Shown here one piece after another: positions 1 to 7,331 of a DNA stretch of 64,000 nucleotides. Position numbers and translations under genes: made by a program. This DNA comes from an uncultured Olsenella sp. Lineage in GTDB: Bacteria > Actinomycetota > Coriobacteriia > Coriobacteriales > Atopobiaceae. Positions within the stretch are counted from its first letter, which is position 1, and each line of letters begins with the position of its first letter. Where the stretch lies: contig CAKUIF010000001.1 in assembly GCA_934660915.1 (NCBI GenBank), positions 62,001 to 126,000 of the forward strand, read 5' to 3'. The notes beneath the pieces were generated by a model. That model was not told the DNA's origin. It ran no database searches and saw only the letters and a list, made by a program, of their open reading frames with translations.

Positions 1-170
1 CGGGATAGCAGCCGGCCGATGGAGCGGGACCCGAGCCAGTGATCGACCTCGGCCCTGGTCGACGCCTTGCCGTCCGGGATGTCCAGCGGCTCGGCAGCCG
101 CGAGCATTCGCGGGGCGTCGGCGAGCCTCATGGCCTCAAGTGCTGTGGTATGTGAGATCACGTAAGTCAT
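1..170 (-). CDS. Nuclease-family paralogue A (5' part, cut by window edge)
   Basis: The frame is open from the ATG at 168-170 to the window edge (56 codons). Its first residues, M-T-Y-V-I-S-H-T-T-A-L-E-A-M-R-L, match the start of the protein at 31306 and, less closely, that at 10077. It is therefore the N-terminal part of the same family, whose C-terminal nuclease domain lies outside the window. As with those two genes there is no ribosome binding site, and a -10-like TACTAT ends 9 nt before the ATG. Function is inferred from the paralogues only. Confidence 0.7.
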   Translation of the reverse strand, partial: MTYVISHTTALEAMRLADAPRMLAAAEPLDIPDGKASTRAEVDHWLGSRSIGRLLS

Positions 171-236
171 AGTGCCGCGATAGTACCCGGCGCATGGTTC
201 GAGAATGCTGCCGGGATGCTTGCGGGACGCTGGCGG
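171..236 (-). promoter_or_regulatory. Leaderless promoter and three tandem 11-bp elements upstream of paralogue A
   Basis: Read on the minus strand, three 11-mers lie head to tail at 204-236: CCGCCAGCGTC, CCGCAAGCATC, CCGGCAGCATT. A -10-like TACTAT (180-185) ends 9 nt before the ATG. The same 11-bp element and the same short -10-to-ATG distance recur upstream of the genes at 10077 and 31306. It may be an iterated operator; this is inference. Confidence 0.55.
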
Positions 237-401
237 AAGACTGCCGAGACCCAGGAGCTCGCGAGGTCAACCGGGGCGCTCGAAAAACCGGAAGCTTGCG
301 GGAACATGCCCGCCAACACAAGAGGCCCACAAGCGAATGCCGCCCGCGGGCCGAAGACGCCGCTCGCGGGTCCAAGCGAGTCGACGCGTTAAGAAGCGCA
401 G

Positions 402-1169
402 CTACGCGACGAGGCCGAACGCCTCGCCGAGCGTCTTTGCAAAGAGGATCACGAGCACACAGACGATGATGGGGCGCACGATGCGGGAGCCGTCGCGCAC
501 GACCATGCCGGCACCGATATAGTGTCCCGCAATCGAGAACACCGACGCGATGGCGCCGAGCAAAAGCCAGGTCTGCCCCGACAGCACGAACGACACGAAG
601 CCCGCGATGTTGCTCGCGAGGTTCGCGCACTTGGTCTGCCCCGCGCAGTCGCGCACGCCGAGCTTTGCGATGGTCGAGTAGCCGAGGATCAAAAACGTCC
701 CCGTGCCCGGGCCGTAGAACCCGTCGTACAGGCCGCACGCGAGGGCGACCGCGCACATGATGGCGGCGCGACGACGGCGCGGCATTGGCTCGGACTCCTG
801 GCGCAGGGACTTCTTTCGCAGCGAGACGAAGGCGACCGCGGGAAGCGCGCAGATGAGCACCCAGCGGAACACCTCCTCGGGCAGCGCCATCGAGAGGCGC
901 GCGCCGATAAACGACATCCCGAGGGCGCACACGACACAGGGCGCCGCGAGCTTCCAGTCGACGAAACCGCTGCGGATGTAGCGCAGGGTCGAGAAGCTCG
1001 TGCCCACCATCGAGGACATCTTGTTCGTGCCGATGGCGAGGTGGGCGGGAAGGCCCACAAATAAGTAAGCAGGCAGGGTAACAAGGCCTCCCCCGCCGCC
1101 GATGGCGTCGACGAAGCTGCCGATGAAGACGAGCGGGCAAAGGATGAGCAGGGTGCGGGCGTCAGGCAT
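402..1169 (-). CDS. TauE/SafE family membrane transporter
   Basis: A 255-residue polytopic membrane protein of the sulfite exporter TauE/SafE (YfcA-like) family, proposed to export sulfite or organosulfonates. The N-terminus has the family's glycine-rich FVDAIGGGGGLVTLPAYL segment. A second half-repeat follows around residue 140 (GLYDGFYGPGTGTFL), as expected for the duplicated 4+4 helix fold. The reading frame extends 46 codons upstream, but that part is basic and not family-like. The ATG at 1169 places the first helix at the terminus; its binding site (GAGAGA) is weak. Substrate cannot be told from sequence, and no sulfur gene is adjacent. Confidence 0.85.
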   Translation of the reverse strand: MPDARTLLILCPLVFIGSFVDAIGGGGGLVTLPAYLFVGLPAHLAIGTNKMSSMVGTSFSTLRYIRSGFVDWKLAAPCVVCALGMSFIGARLSMALPEEVFRWVLICALPAVAFVSLRKKSLRQESEPMPRRRRAAIMCAVALACGLYDGFYGPGTGTFLILGYSTIAKLGVRDCAGQTKCANLASNIAGFVSFVLSGQTWLLLGAIASVFSIAGHYIGAGMVVRDGSRIVRPIIVCVLVILFAKTLGEAFGLVA

Positions 1170-1324
1170 GGGAGTCTCTCTGTGGGGAACGCGACAGCCC
1201 CATACCATACGCCCGACGCGTGTCGCCTGGGTTGCCGGCGCGCGACGAGCGCGAAAACCGCGCAAAGTACGAGCGGAGAACGTTAACCCAGAGCCGGAAG
1301 AGTGCACAGGGAAGCCGTTTTTCG

Positions 1325-1447
1325 AAAAGTCGGTGCCTTAATTCGGGACCCACGAGTATCGTGCGTCGTTTCCGACGCATTTGCCCAGTTGGCGAGGATG
1401 CCGATTGCGTCGATACTCGATAGGTCTGGATTAAGGCACCGACTTTT
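1325..1447. repeat. Long imperfect inverted repeat (orphan)
   Basis: Arms 1325-1342 (AAAAGTCGGTGCCTTAAT) and 1430-1447 are exact inverse complements over 18 bp. A second pair (CGAGTATCG) is nested inside, and copies of CGACGCA/TGCGTCG lie near the centre. Total length is 123 bp. It sits just beyond the stop of the phosphatase gene, so it could terminate that transcript, but there is only a short T-run. The nested layout resembles the arrays elsewhere in the window, with an unrelated sequence. Confidence 0.75.
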
Positions 1448-1469
1448 TGTCGCTCCGCGTTATTCCGCG

Positions 1470-2060
1470 CTACTCCGCGGGATCGTGGAGGCCGCGGAAC
1501 TCGAAACGGCGCTGCGCCTCGTCGAAATCGAAGACCATGACCGCGCAGTTGGGGAGCTTTCGCGGGCGATCGGAGCCCTCGGGCAGAATCGCGCGGATGA
1601 ACTGAAGCGAGGCGCTTCCGTGCGAGACGGCGAGCAGGGTCCCCACACCGGGCGCGCAGACATCGTCGGCCAGCGCCGCAACCATACGGGAAGCCAGCGC
1701 GTCGTTCCCCTCCCCGCCGAAGGGAACGAGTTCATCGCCAGGGTCCCACACATCGCTGGGCACCGCGTCCTGCGGCCCCTCCTCGAAGCTGCCGTACGCG
1801 CGCTCGATGATGCCGGGCTCGGGGCGAACCTCACCATCGAAGTCGAGCTCAGAGGCCGCGATCTCAGCGGTTTGCATCGCTCGGCCCAAAGGCGACGACA
1901 CGATCGCGTCCGGCGCGACGCCGTGCTCGCGAAGCCATGCCCCCGCCATATGCGCCTGTCGCACGCCGAGCTCCGTCAACGGGGAGTTGCAACGGCCCTG
2001 GACGAGCTTCTTTACGTTGAACTCGGTTTGGCCGTGACGAAGGAGGTAGAGATGCTTCAA
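1470..2060 (-). CDS. Histidine phosphatase family protein (phosphoglycerate mutase-like)
   Basis: A 196-residue branch-1 histidine phosphatase. The catalytic LLRHGQTEFN motif (phospho-accepting His) is near residue 7, followed by SSPLGRAMQTAE and GSFEEG. The second catalytic His is in AVSHGSASLQF near residue 155. A TTG start at 2058-2060 is preferred because GGAAGGA lies about 9 nt upstream and the protein then begins M-K-H-L-Y-L-L-R-H-G, normal for the family. The longer ATG-started frame adds 32 unconserved residues. Substrate is unknown; family members include cofactor-dependent mutases, alpha-ribazole phosphatases and broad phosphatases. Confidence 0.8.
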   Translation of the reverse strand: MKHLYLLRHGQTEFNVKKLVQGRCNSPLTELGVRQAHMAGAWLREHGVAPDAIVSSPLGRAMQTAEIAASELDFDGEVRPEPGIIERAYGSFEEGPQDAVPSDVWDPGDELVPFGGEGNDALASRMVAALADDVCAPGVGTLLAVSHGSASLQFIRAILPEGSDRPRKLPNCAVMVFDFDEAQRRFEFRGLHDPAE

Positions 2061-2111
2061 GGAGTGGGGTCCTTCCGGGAGGTATTGAGTGCCTGTCGGG
2101 GATGCCGGGGC

Positions 2112-2180
2112 CTGCCGTCTCAGCCTGTCTGATTTGGCGAGAAGGGCACTCGCCACCTCAGACAGGCTGGACCGGCAGGC
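2112..2180. repeat. Nested hairpin between metK and the phosphatase gene
   Basis: AGCCTGTCTGA (2122-2132) pairs with TCAGACAGGCT (2158-2168), and GGCGAG/CTCGCC (2136-2141, 2149-2154) form a second stem inside. A decayed GGACCGGCAG repeat follows to 2198. It lies downstream of metK on the minus strand and could act as a terminator or processing hairpin, although no U-run follows. Confidence 0.6.
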
Positions 2181-2198
2181 CAGGCAGGACCGGCAGGT

Positions 2199-3461
2199 TT
2201 ACTTCGTGAGGTCGGCGACGGCGGCGCGAAGCTCGTCGACGCGGTCGCGGCGCTCCCAGGTGAACTCGGGAAGCTCGCGGCCGAAGTGGCCGTAGGCGGC
2301 CGTCTTCTCGAAGATCGGGCGGCGCAGGTCGAGGTCGCGGATGATGGCGCCCGGGCGCAGGTCGAAGACGCGCTCGACGGCGGCCTCGATCACGCGGTCG
2401 TCCACCTCGCCGGTGCCAAAGGTGTCAACCATGATGGACAGCGGGTGCGAGACGCCGATCGCGTAGGCGAGCTCGATCTCGCACTTGTGCGCGAGCCCGG
2501 CGGCGACGACGTTCTTGGCGACCCAGCGCGCGGCGTAGGCGGCGGAGCGGTCGACCTTGGTGCAGTCCTTGCCGGAGAAGGCGCCGCCGCCGTGGCGTCC
2601 CATGCCGCCGTAGGTGTCGACGATGATCTTGCGGCCGGTGAGGCCGGTGTCGCCCATGGGACCGCCCACGACGAAGCGACCGGTCGGGTTGACGTAGATT
2701 TCGGCGTTGGTCCACTTGATGTCGGCGGCGTCGAGCACGGGCGCGATCACGTGGTCGACCATGTCGGCCTTGATCACGTCCATGTTGGTGATGGCGTCGG
2801 AGTGCTGGGTCGAGACGACAACGGCCGTGACCTCGACGGGCTTGTCGTCCTCGTAGCGCACGGTGACCTGGGTCTTGCCGTCGGGGCGCAGATAATCAAC
2901 GGTGCCGTTGCGGCGAACGGCCGCAAGGCGCTCGGCCATGCGACTCGCGAGGTAGTGCGGCATAGGCATGAGGACCGGGGTCTCGTCGCAGGCGTAGCCG
3001 AACATCATGCCCTGGTCGCCGGCGCCCACCGCGTCGATGGGGTCGGTCGTGCGGCCGGCCTGGGTGTCGAAGGACTCGTCCACGCCGGCGGCGATGTCGG
3101 CGCTCTGCTCGTGGATGATGTTCAGAACGCCGCAGGTCTCGCAGTCGAAGCCGTACTTCGCGCGGTCGTAGCCGATGCGGCGGATAGTGTCTCGGACGAT
3201 CTTCTGGACGTCGACGTAGGCCTCGGTGCGGACCTCGCCGGCGACGACGACGGTGCCGGTGGTCACGAAGGTCTCGCAGGCGCAGCGGACGTTCTCGAGC
3301 TTGGCGGGGACGCCGTCGGGCGCGACGTAGCCGTCGGCCTCGAGCTCGGCCTCCTTGGCCAGAATAGCGTCCAGGATGGCATCGCTCACCTGGTCGCAGA
3401 TCTTGTCGGGGTGCCCTTCGGTAACACTCTCGGAGGTAAAGTAATAGTTCTTCTGTGACAT
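2199..3461 (-). CDS. metK: S-adenosylmethionine synthetase
   Basis: Methionine adenosyltransferase makes S-adenosylmethionine from ATP and methionine in the cytoplasm. The 420-residue protein has the usual three-domain layout: SVTEGHPDKICDQ at the N-terminus (ATP site), GAGDQGMMFGYA near residue 145, and GGGAFSGKD with KVDRSAAY near residues 285-305 (phosphate loop). Translation starts at the ATG preceded by AAGGAAG. Length is slightly above the common 380-400. The leader between this gene and the upstream tetR gene is only about 90 nt and shows no SAM riboswitch. Confidence 0.97.
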   Translation of the reverse strand: MSQKNYYFTSESVTEGHPDKICDQVSDAILDAILAKEAELEADGYVAPDGVPAKLENVRCACETFVTTGTVVVAGEVRTEAYVDVQKIVRDTIRRIGYDRAKYGFDCETCGVLNIIHEQSADIAAGVDESFDTQAGRTTDPIDAVGAGDQGMMFGYACDETPVLMPMPHYLASRMAERLAAVRRNGTVDYLRPDGKTQVTVRYEDDKPVEVTAVVVSTQHSDAITNMDVIKADMVDHVIAPVLDAADIKWTNAEIYVNPTGRFVVGGPMGDTGLTGRKIIVDTYGGMGRHGGGAFSGKDCTKVDRSAAYAARWVAKNVVAAGLAHKCEIELAYAIGVSHPLSIMVDTFGTGEVDDRVIEAAVERVFDLRPGAIIRDLDLRRPIFEKTAAYGHFGRELPEFTWERRDRVDELRAAVADLTK

Positions 3462-3497
3462 GCGCGCGCTTCCTTTCTTAAGCAGTCACTTATCTTA

Positions 3498-3520
3498 GCC
3501 GGGCAGGTCAGGCACCCGGC
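3498..3520. other. Small hairpin in the metK leader
   Basis: GCCGGG and CCCGGC form a 6-bp stem around an 11-nt loop, between the tetR stop and metK start. It is a plausible weak terminator or leader hairpin. No long U-run is present on either strand. Confidence 0.35.
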
Positions 3521-3555
3521 GATTACACGCAACGAATACCCAAGAAGGGCATGCG

Positions 3556-4371
3556 CTAAACCTCGTCCGCCTGAGCGGAATCGGCGGGGTCGGCCTCGGG
3601 GGCGCCGGCAGCGCCGGTCATCTCGGCCATGCGCCGAGCCTTATCCGCCTTGAAGTTCTCGATGGCCCGCGGCGTACCCATGCCACAAATAAGCAGGTCG
3701 ACCAGCTGGTCCGAGAAGTGCGCGGAATCGGCGGCGTCTCTCTTGATAGGTCCCTCGAAGATCCCGAAGGTAAAGGCGCCGGCGATGGAGACGGCGCACA
3801 GGCGCGAGTCGATGTCGGGGCGCGCGAGGCCCTCGACCTTGGCGCGGTCGACCTGCGCCTCGAAGATGCCGATGATCCGGGTAAGCCGCGACTCGACGGA
3901 GGGCAGCACGGCCTTCTTTGACCCGAGCAGCTCGCGCGTGACGGCAAGCGCCAGCGGACTCTGGGGCAGCATGCTCGACGCAAGCACGTCCGCCAGTCCC
4001 CTGATGGAGGCCAAAGACGAGGGCGCGTTGGCTACCACCGACTCGATGTTTCCCACGAGCTCGTCGACCTCGCGGTCGAAGATGGCCTCGACGAGCGCGT
4101 CCTTATCGGCGAAGTAGTAGTAAAGAGAGCCCTTGGACATGTGGCAACGCGTGCTGACCTCGCTCATCTGGAAGTCGGTGCCGTTGTGCTCCGCCATGAG
4201 CTCGGTCGCGGCGGCCATGATCTTCTCGCGGGTGGCCGCGGACTTGCGCGTCTTCGTCTCGGCGCGCAGGCGGTCCTGGGCGGCATGCGCCACTCCCTCG
4301 CGGGCCGCGCGCACGCGGCGCACGCCCTTCTCTATATCTGCCGCGACGTTGCGATCGTTGAGGATACTCAT
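3556..4371 (-). CDS. TetR family transcriptional regulator
   Basis: A 271-residue TetR/AcrR regulator. After a basic N-terminal extension of about 45 residues comes the DNA-binding domain: TREKIMAAATELMAEH, then FQMSEVSTRCHMSKGSLYYYFADKDALVEAIF (helix-turn-helix, residues about 65-95). The C-terminal ligand domain is helical, and the last 30 residues are Ala/Asp-rich. The ATG at 4371 follows AAGGAG by 9 nt. It is divergent from the two YhgE/Pip genes, which it probably represses; paired GAACACGG half-sites lie between them. Confidence 0.88.
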   Translation of the reverse strand: MSILNDRNVAADIEKGVRRVRAAREGVAHAAQDRLRAETKTRKSAATREKIMAAATELMAEHNGTDFQMSEVSTRCHMSKGSLYYYFADKDALVEAIFDREVDELVGNIESVVANAPSSLASIRGLADVLASSMLPQSPLALAVTRELLGSKKAVLPSVESRLTRIIGIFEAQVDRAKVEGLARPDIDSRLCAVSIAGAFTFGIFEGPIKRDAADSAHFSDQLVDLLICGMGTPRAIENFKADKARRMAEMTGAAGAPEADPADSAQADEV

Positions 4372-4464
4372 AAACAATCACTCCTTCTGCGCGGGATTCT
4401 AACATCTGCGAGCCGTGAATCTAAGAATTTTGAGCGAATTTCAAAAAAGTTGAACACAGACTGT

Positions 4465-4547
4465 TTTAAACCGTGTTCGAAATGGCTACATTCATATCTT
4501 GGTTCATTAGGCATCCTGCGCGGCCATGCGCGGGAACACGGTTCAAA
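4465..4547. promoter_or_regulatory. Candidate TetR operator half-sites between tetR and the YhgE/Pip operon
   Basis: TTTAAACCGTGTTC (4465-4478) and GAACACGGTTCAAA (4534-4547) are inverse complements apart from one base. A third partial copy, GAACACAGACTG, is at 4452. The second site ends about 19 bp before the GTG start of the downstream membrane gene. Position and symmetry fit binding by the divergent TetR protein; this is inference. Confidence 0.5.
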
Positions 4548-4565
4548 AATCGGAAAGAGGCACTT

Positions 4566-7331
4566 GTGCGCAAGGTATGGCAGATTTTTGTCCGCGACTT
4601 CAAGCGGTTGCTCAAAAACCCGGTGGCCATCGTGATCGCGATCGGCGTGGCCATCATCCCCTCGCTCTACGCGTGGTTCAACATCCTGGCGAACTGGGAC
4701 CCCTATGAGAACACCTCCACGGTGCCCATCGCCGTGACCATCGAGGATAAGGGCGCAGACATCAAGGACCTCGGCTACACCAACGCCGGCGACATGATCC
4801 GCGAGCGCCTCGAGGAAAACGACCAGCTCGGCTGGACCTTCGTCGACGACGAGGACGAGGCCAAGCAGGGCGTCGAGTCCGGCAAGTACTTCGCCGCCTT
4901 CGTCATCCCCGAGGACTTCACCGAAAGCCTCGCCGACGTGCTCGACGGCGACGTCCAGAAGGCCCACATCGCCTATTACGTGAACGAGAAGGCCAACGCC
5001 ATCGCGCCCAAGGTCACCGACACCGGCTCGACCACCCTTGAGAACCAGATCTCCAACGAGTTCGTAAACGTCGTGGGCAAGACCGTGACCGAGAAGCTCG
5101 GCGGCTTCGTCGGCGACGCGGCCGAGGGGCTCGACGGCGCGCGCGACGCCGCCGCGGGCGACCTTGCCGACGCCTCCGCAAAGCTCGGCGACCTCGCGGA
5201 CGGCATCGACGGCGCGCAGGACTCCATCGCGAGCGCCCGCAAAACCGTCGCCTCCGCGCGAGACACGCTTTCGCTGGTCAGCGAGAAGAGCGCCAACCTC
5301 GGCAACAGTCTCTCCGCCAGCCTAGACACCCTCGCGGACACGCGCACCAAGGCGACTACCCTCGCCGCGCAGCTCGGCAGTGCGCTTTCGACCGGCGCCT
5401 CCACCATCAACTCCGTGAGCTCCACCGCCAACTACAACATCGGCCTCATCGCCGGCGACGTGGGCTGGGCCCAGGGCCGTATCGACGCCGCCATCGCCCA
5501 GATCCGCGCGCTCGACGGCGCCACCACAAACGTCCAGACCGGCCTCGAGCGCGTCCGCACCATCACCGTGTCGGCCGCGGGCAACGAGCTCGCCACGCAG
5601 CTCACGACCAAGATCGACGCGAGCCTCGAGGTGACCACCGAGCTCTCTGACTCGCAGAAGCAGGCGCTCGACAAGCTCCAGCAGATCTCCGACGGCCTCA
5701 AGTCCGCGACGGGCACCGTCACCGGGCTCTCGTCCTCGGTGAGCAACGCCATCAGCGAGACCACCGGCGCCCTCACCGACCTGCAGAAAAACCTCGCCGC
5801 AACGACGATGCCGCAGCTCAACGAGGCGCTCGACGGCTTCTCGAACACCGGCGGCAAGCTCGTGGGCACCGCCTCGTCTCTTCCCGCCATGCTCGCGCAG
5901 GCCGACAGCGCCCTGTCCGAGCTCGACGGCATCCTCGCCCAGAGCTCAACCGCCCTGTCGACGACCGCCGACTCCGTGCGCGGCGCCTCCGACAAGATCT
6001 CGTCCATCTCGGCCGACGTCGCAGCCGTCGAGTCCGCCGAGAACTTCGACGGCATCAAGGACGTCCTCAACCTCGACGCCGAGGACGTCGGCGACTTCCT
6101 CGGCTCGCCCGCTGAGCTCGTCACCATGCCCATCTACCCCGTCGAGAATTACGGCAGCGGCGTGACGCCCTTCTACACGAACCTCGCCCTGTGGGTCGGC
6201 GGCTTCGTGCTCGTGGCCATCTACAAGCTCGAGGTCGACCGCGAGGGTATCGGCGACTTCAAGCCCTGGCAGGGCTTCTTTGGCCGCTGGCTGCTGCTCA
6301 ACCTGCTCGGCCAGATTCAGGCAATCATCTGCTGCGTAGGCGACATTGCGCTCGGCATCCAGTGCGTCTCGCCCGTCGCGTTCGTCTTTGCCGGCATGGT
6401 CGAGAGCTTCGTGTACGTCTTCTTCATCTACGCGCTCTCGGTCGCCTTCAAGCACGTCGGCAAGGCGCTCGGCGTCCTTCTTGTCGTGCTGCAGATTCCC
6501 GGCGCATCGGGCCTCTACCCGATCCAGATGCAGCCGGGCTTCTTCCAGGCACTGATGCCCTGGCTGCCCTTCACCTACGGAATCAACGCCATGCGCGAGG
6601 CGATCGCGGGCTTCTATGGCAACTACTACGCGCAGAACCTGCTCGTCCTTCTTGTCTACCTCATCCCCGCGTTACTCATCGGCGTGACGGCTCGCAGGCA
6701 CCTGCTGAACATCAACAACCTCTTTGACCGCAAGCTCGGCGAGACCGACATGATGATCACCGAGCGCACCGGCATGAAGAGCCAGTTCCGCTTGGCCACC
6801 ATCGTCAAGGCCATCATGGATTCCGACAACTACCGCGAGACCTTCCTGGCCAGCGCCGCCAACTTCGAGCTGCGCTACCCGGTGCTCGTGCGCCGCGGAT
6901 TCGCCGCCCTCATCGCAGTGCCGCTCGTCCTTCTTGCCCTCATGTTCGCCACCGAGGCGAAATTCGCCATGCTCGTGCTGTGGATCCTCTCGCTCGTGAT
7001 CATCTGCACGTTCCTGATCGTGATCGAGTACCTGCACGTGCGCGTGATCGACAAGACGAACCTCTCGAACATGAGCCAAGAAGAGCTCTACGAAATGCTC
7101 GACGACGAGCTCAAGGCCGAGTTGCTCGCCTTCGCTCCCATCGAGAAGATGCGCCTCGACAAGGGCGCGCGCCTCGCCGCGGCGCAGGCCGGCCTCGCCG
7201 GAGCGGCCGACGCGCAGGGCGGTGCCGACGAGGCCGCCGAGGCCGATGCCAGCGCAACCGGCGCCGATGCGACCGCCGCCGAGAAGACCGCCGCCATGCC
7301 CGCCCGTGACCAGAAGGGAGGCGATGAGTGA
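4566..7331 (+). CDS. YhgE/Pip family membrane protein (first of pair)
   Basis: A 921-residue protein of the YhgE/Pip (phage infection protein) family, related to ABC-2 type permeases. An N-terminal helix (NPVAIVIAIGVAIIPSLYAWFNI, about residues 20-42) precedes a large extracytoplasmic region rich in Ala/Ser/Asp heptads, probably coiled coil (about 180-520). Six or so C-terminal membrane helices follow. The last 60 residues are a soluble Ala/Asp-rich tail. A GTG start at 4566 has GGAAAGAGG just upstream; the longer frame has no such site. It overlaps the next gene, a second family member. The role in this lineage is unknown; homologues are phage receptors or parts of secretion systems. Confidence 0.88.
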   Translation: MRKVWQIFVRDFKRLLKNPVAIVIAIGVAIIPSLYAWFNILANWDPYENTSTVPIAVTIEDKGADIKDLGYTNAGDMIRERLEENDQLGWTFVDDEDEAKQGVESGKYFAAFVIPEDFTESLADVLDGDVQKAHIAYYVNEKANAIAPKVTDTGSTTLENQISNEFVNVVGKTVTEKLGGFVGDAAEGLDGARDAAAGDLADASAKLGDLADGIDGAQDSIASARKTVASARDTLSLVSEKSANLGNSLSASLDTLADTRTKATTLAAQLGSALSTGASTINSVSSTANYNIGLIAGDVGWAQGRIDAAIAQIRALDGATTNVQTGLERVRTITVSAAGNELATQLTTKIDASLEVTTELSDSQKQALDKLQQISDGLKSATGTVTGLSSSVSNAISETTGALTDLQKNLAATTMPQLNEALDGFSNTGGKLVGTASSLPAMLAQADSALSELDGILAQSSTALSTTADSVRGASDKISSISADVAAVESAENFDGIKDVLNLDAEDVGDFLGSPAELVTMPIYPVENYGSGVTPFYTNLALWVGGFVLVAIYKLEVDREGIGDFKPWQGFFGRWLLLNLLGQIQAIICCVGDIALGIQCVSPVAFVFAGMVESFVYVFFIYALSVAFKHVGKALGVLLVVLQIPGASGLYPIQMQPGFFQALMPWLPFTYGINAMREAIAGFYGNYYAQNLLVLLVYLIPALLIGVTARRHLLNINNLFDRKLGETDMMITERTGMKSQFRLATIVKAIMDSDNYRETFLASAANFELRYPVLVRRGFAALIAVPLVLLALMFATEAKFAMLVLWILSLVIICTFLIVIEYLHVRVIDKTNLSNMSQEELYEMLDDELKAELLAFAPIEKMRLDKGARLAAAQAGLAGAADAQGGADEAAEADASATGADATAAEKTAAMPARDQKGGDE

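Noticed and set aside
2286..3458. Long plus-strand frame opposite metK
   Set aside because: Shadow of metK in a high-GC gene; the Val/Asp/Gly/His-rich translation has no family features.
3462..3555. SAM riboswitch upstream of metK
   Set aside because: The space is about 90 nt, with only one small hairpin and no recognisable SAM-I, SAM-II or SAM-IV core.
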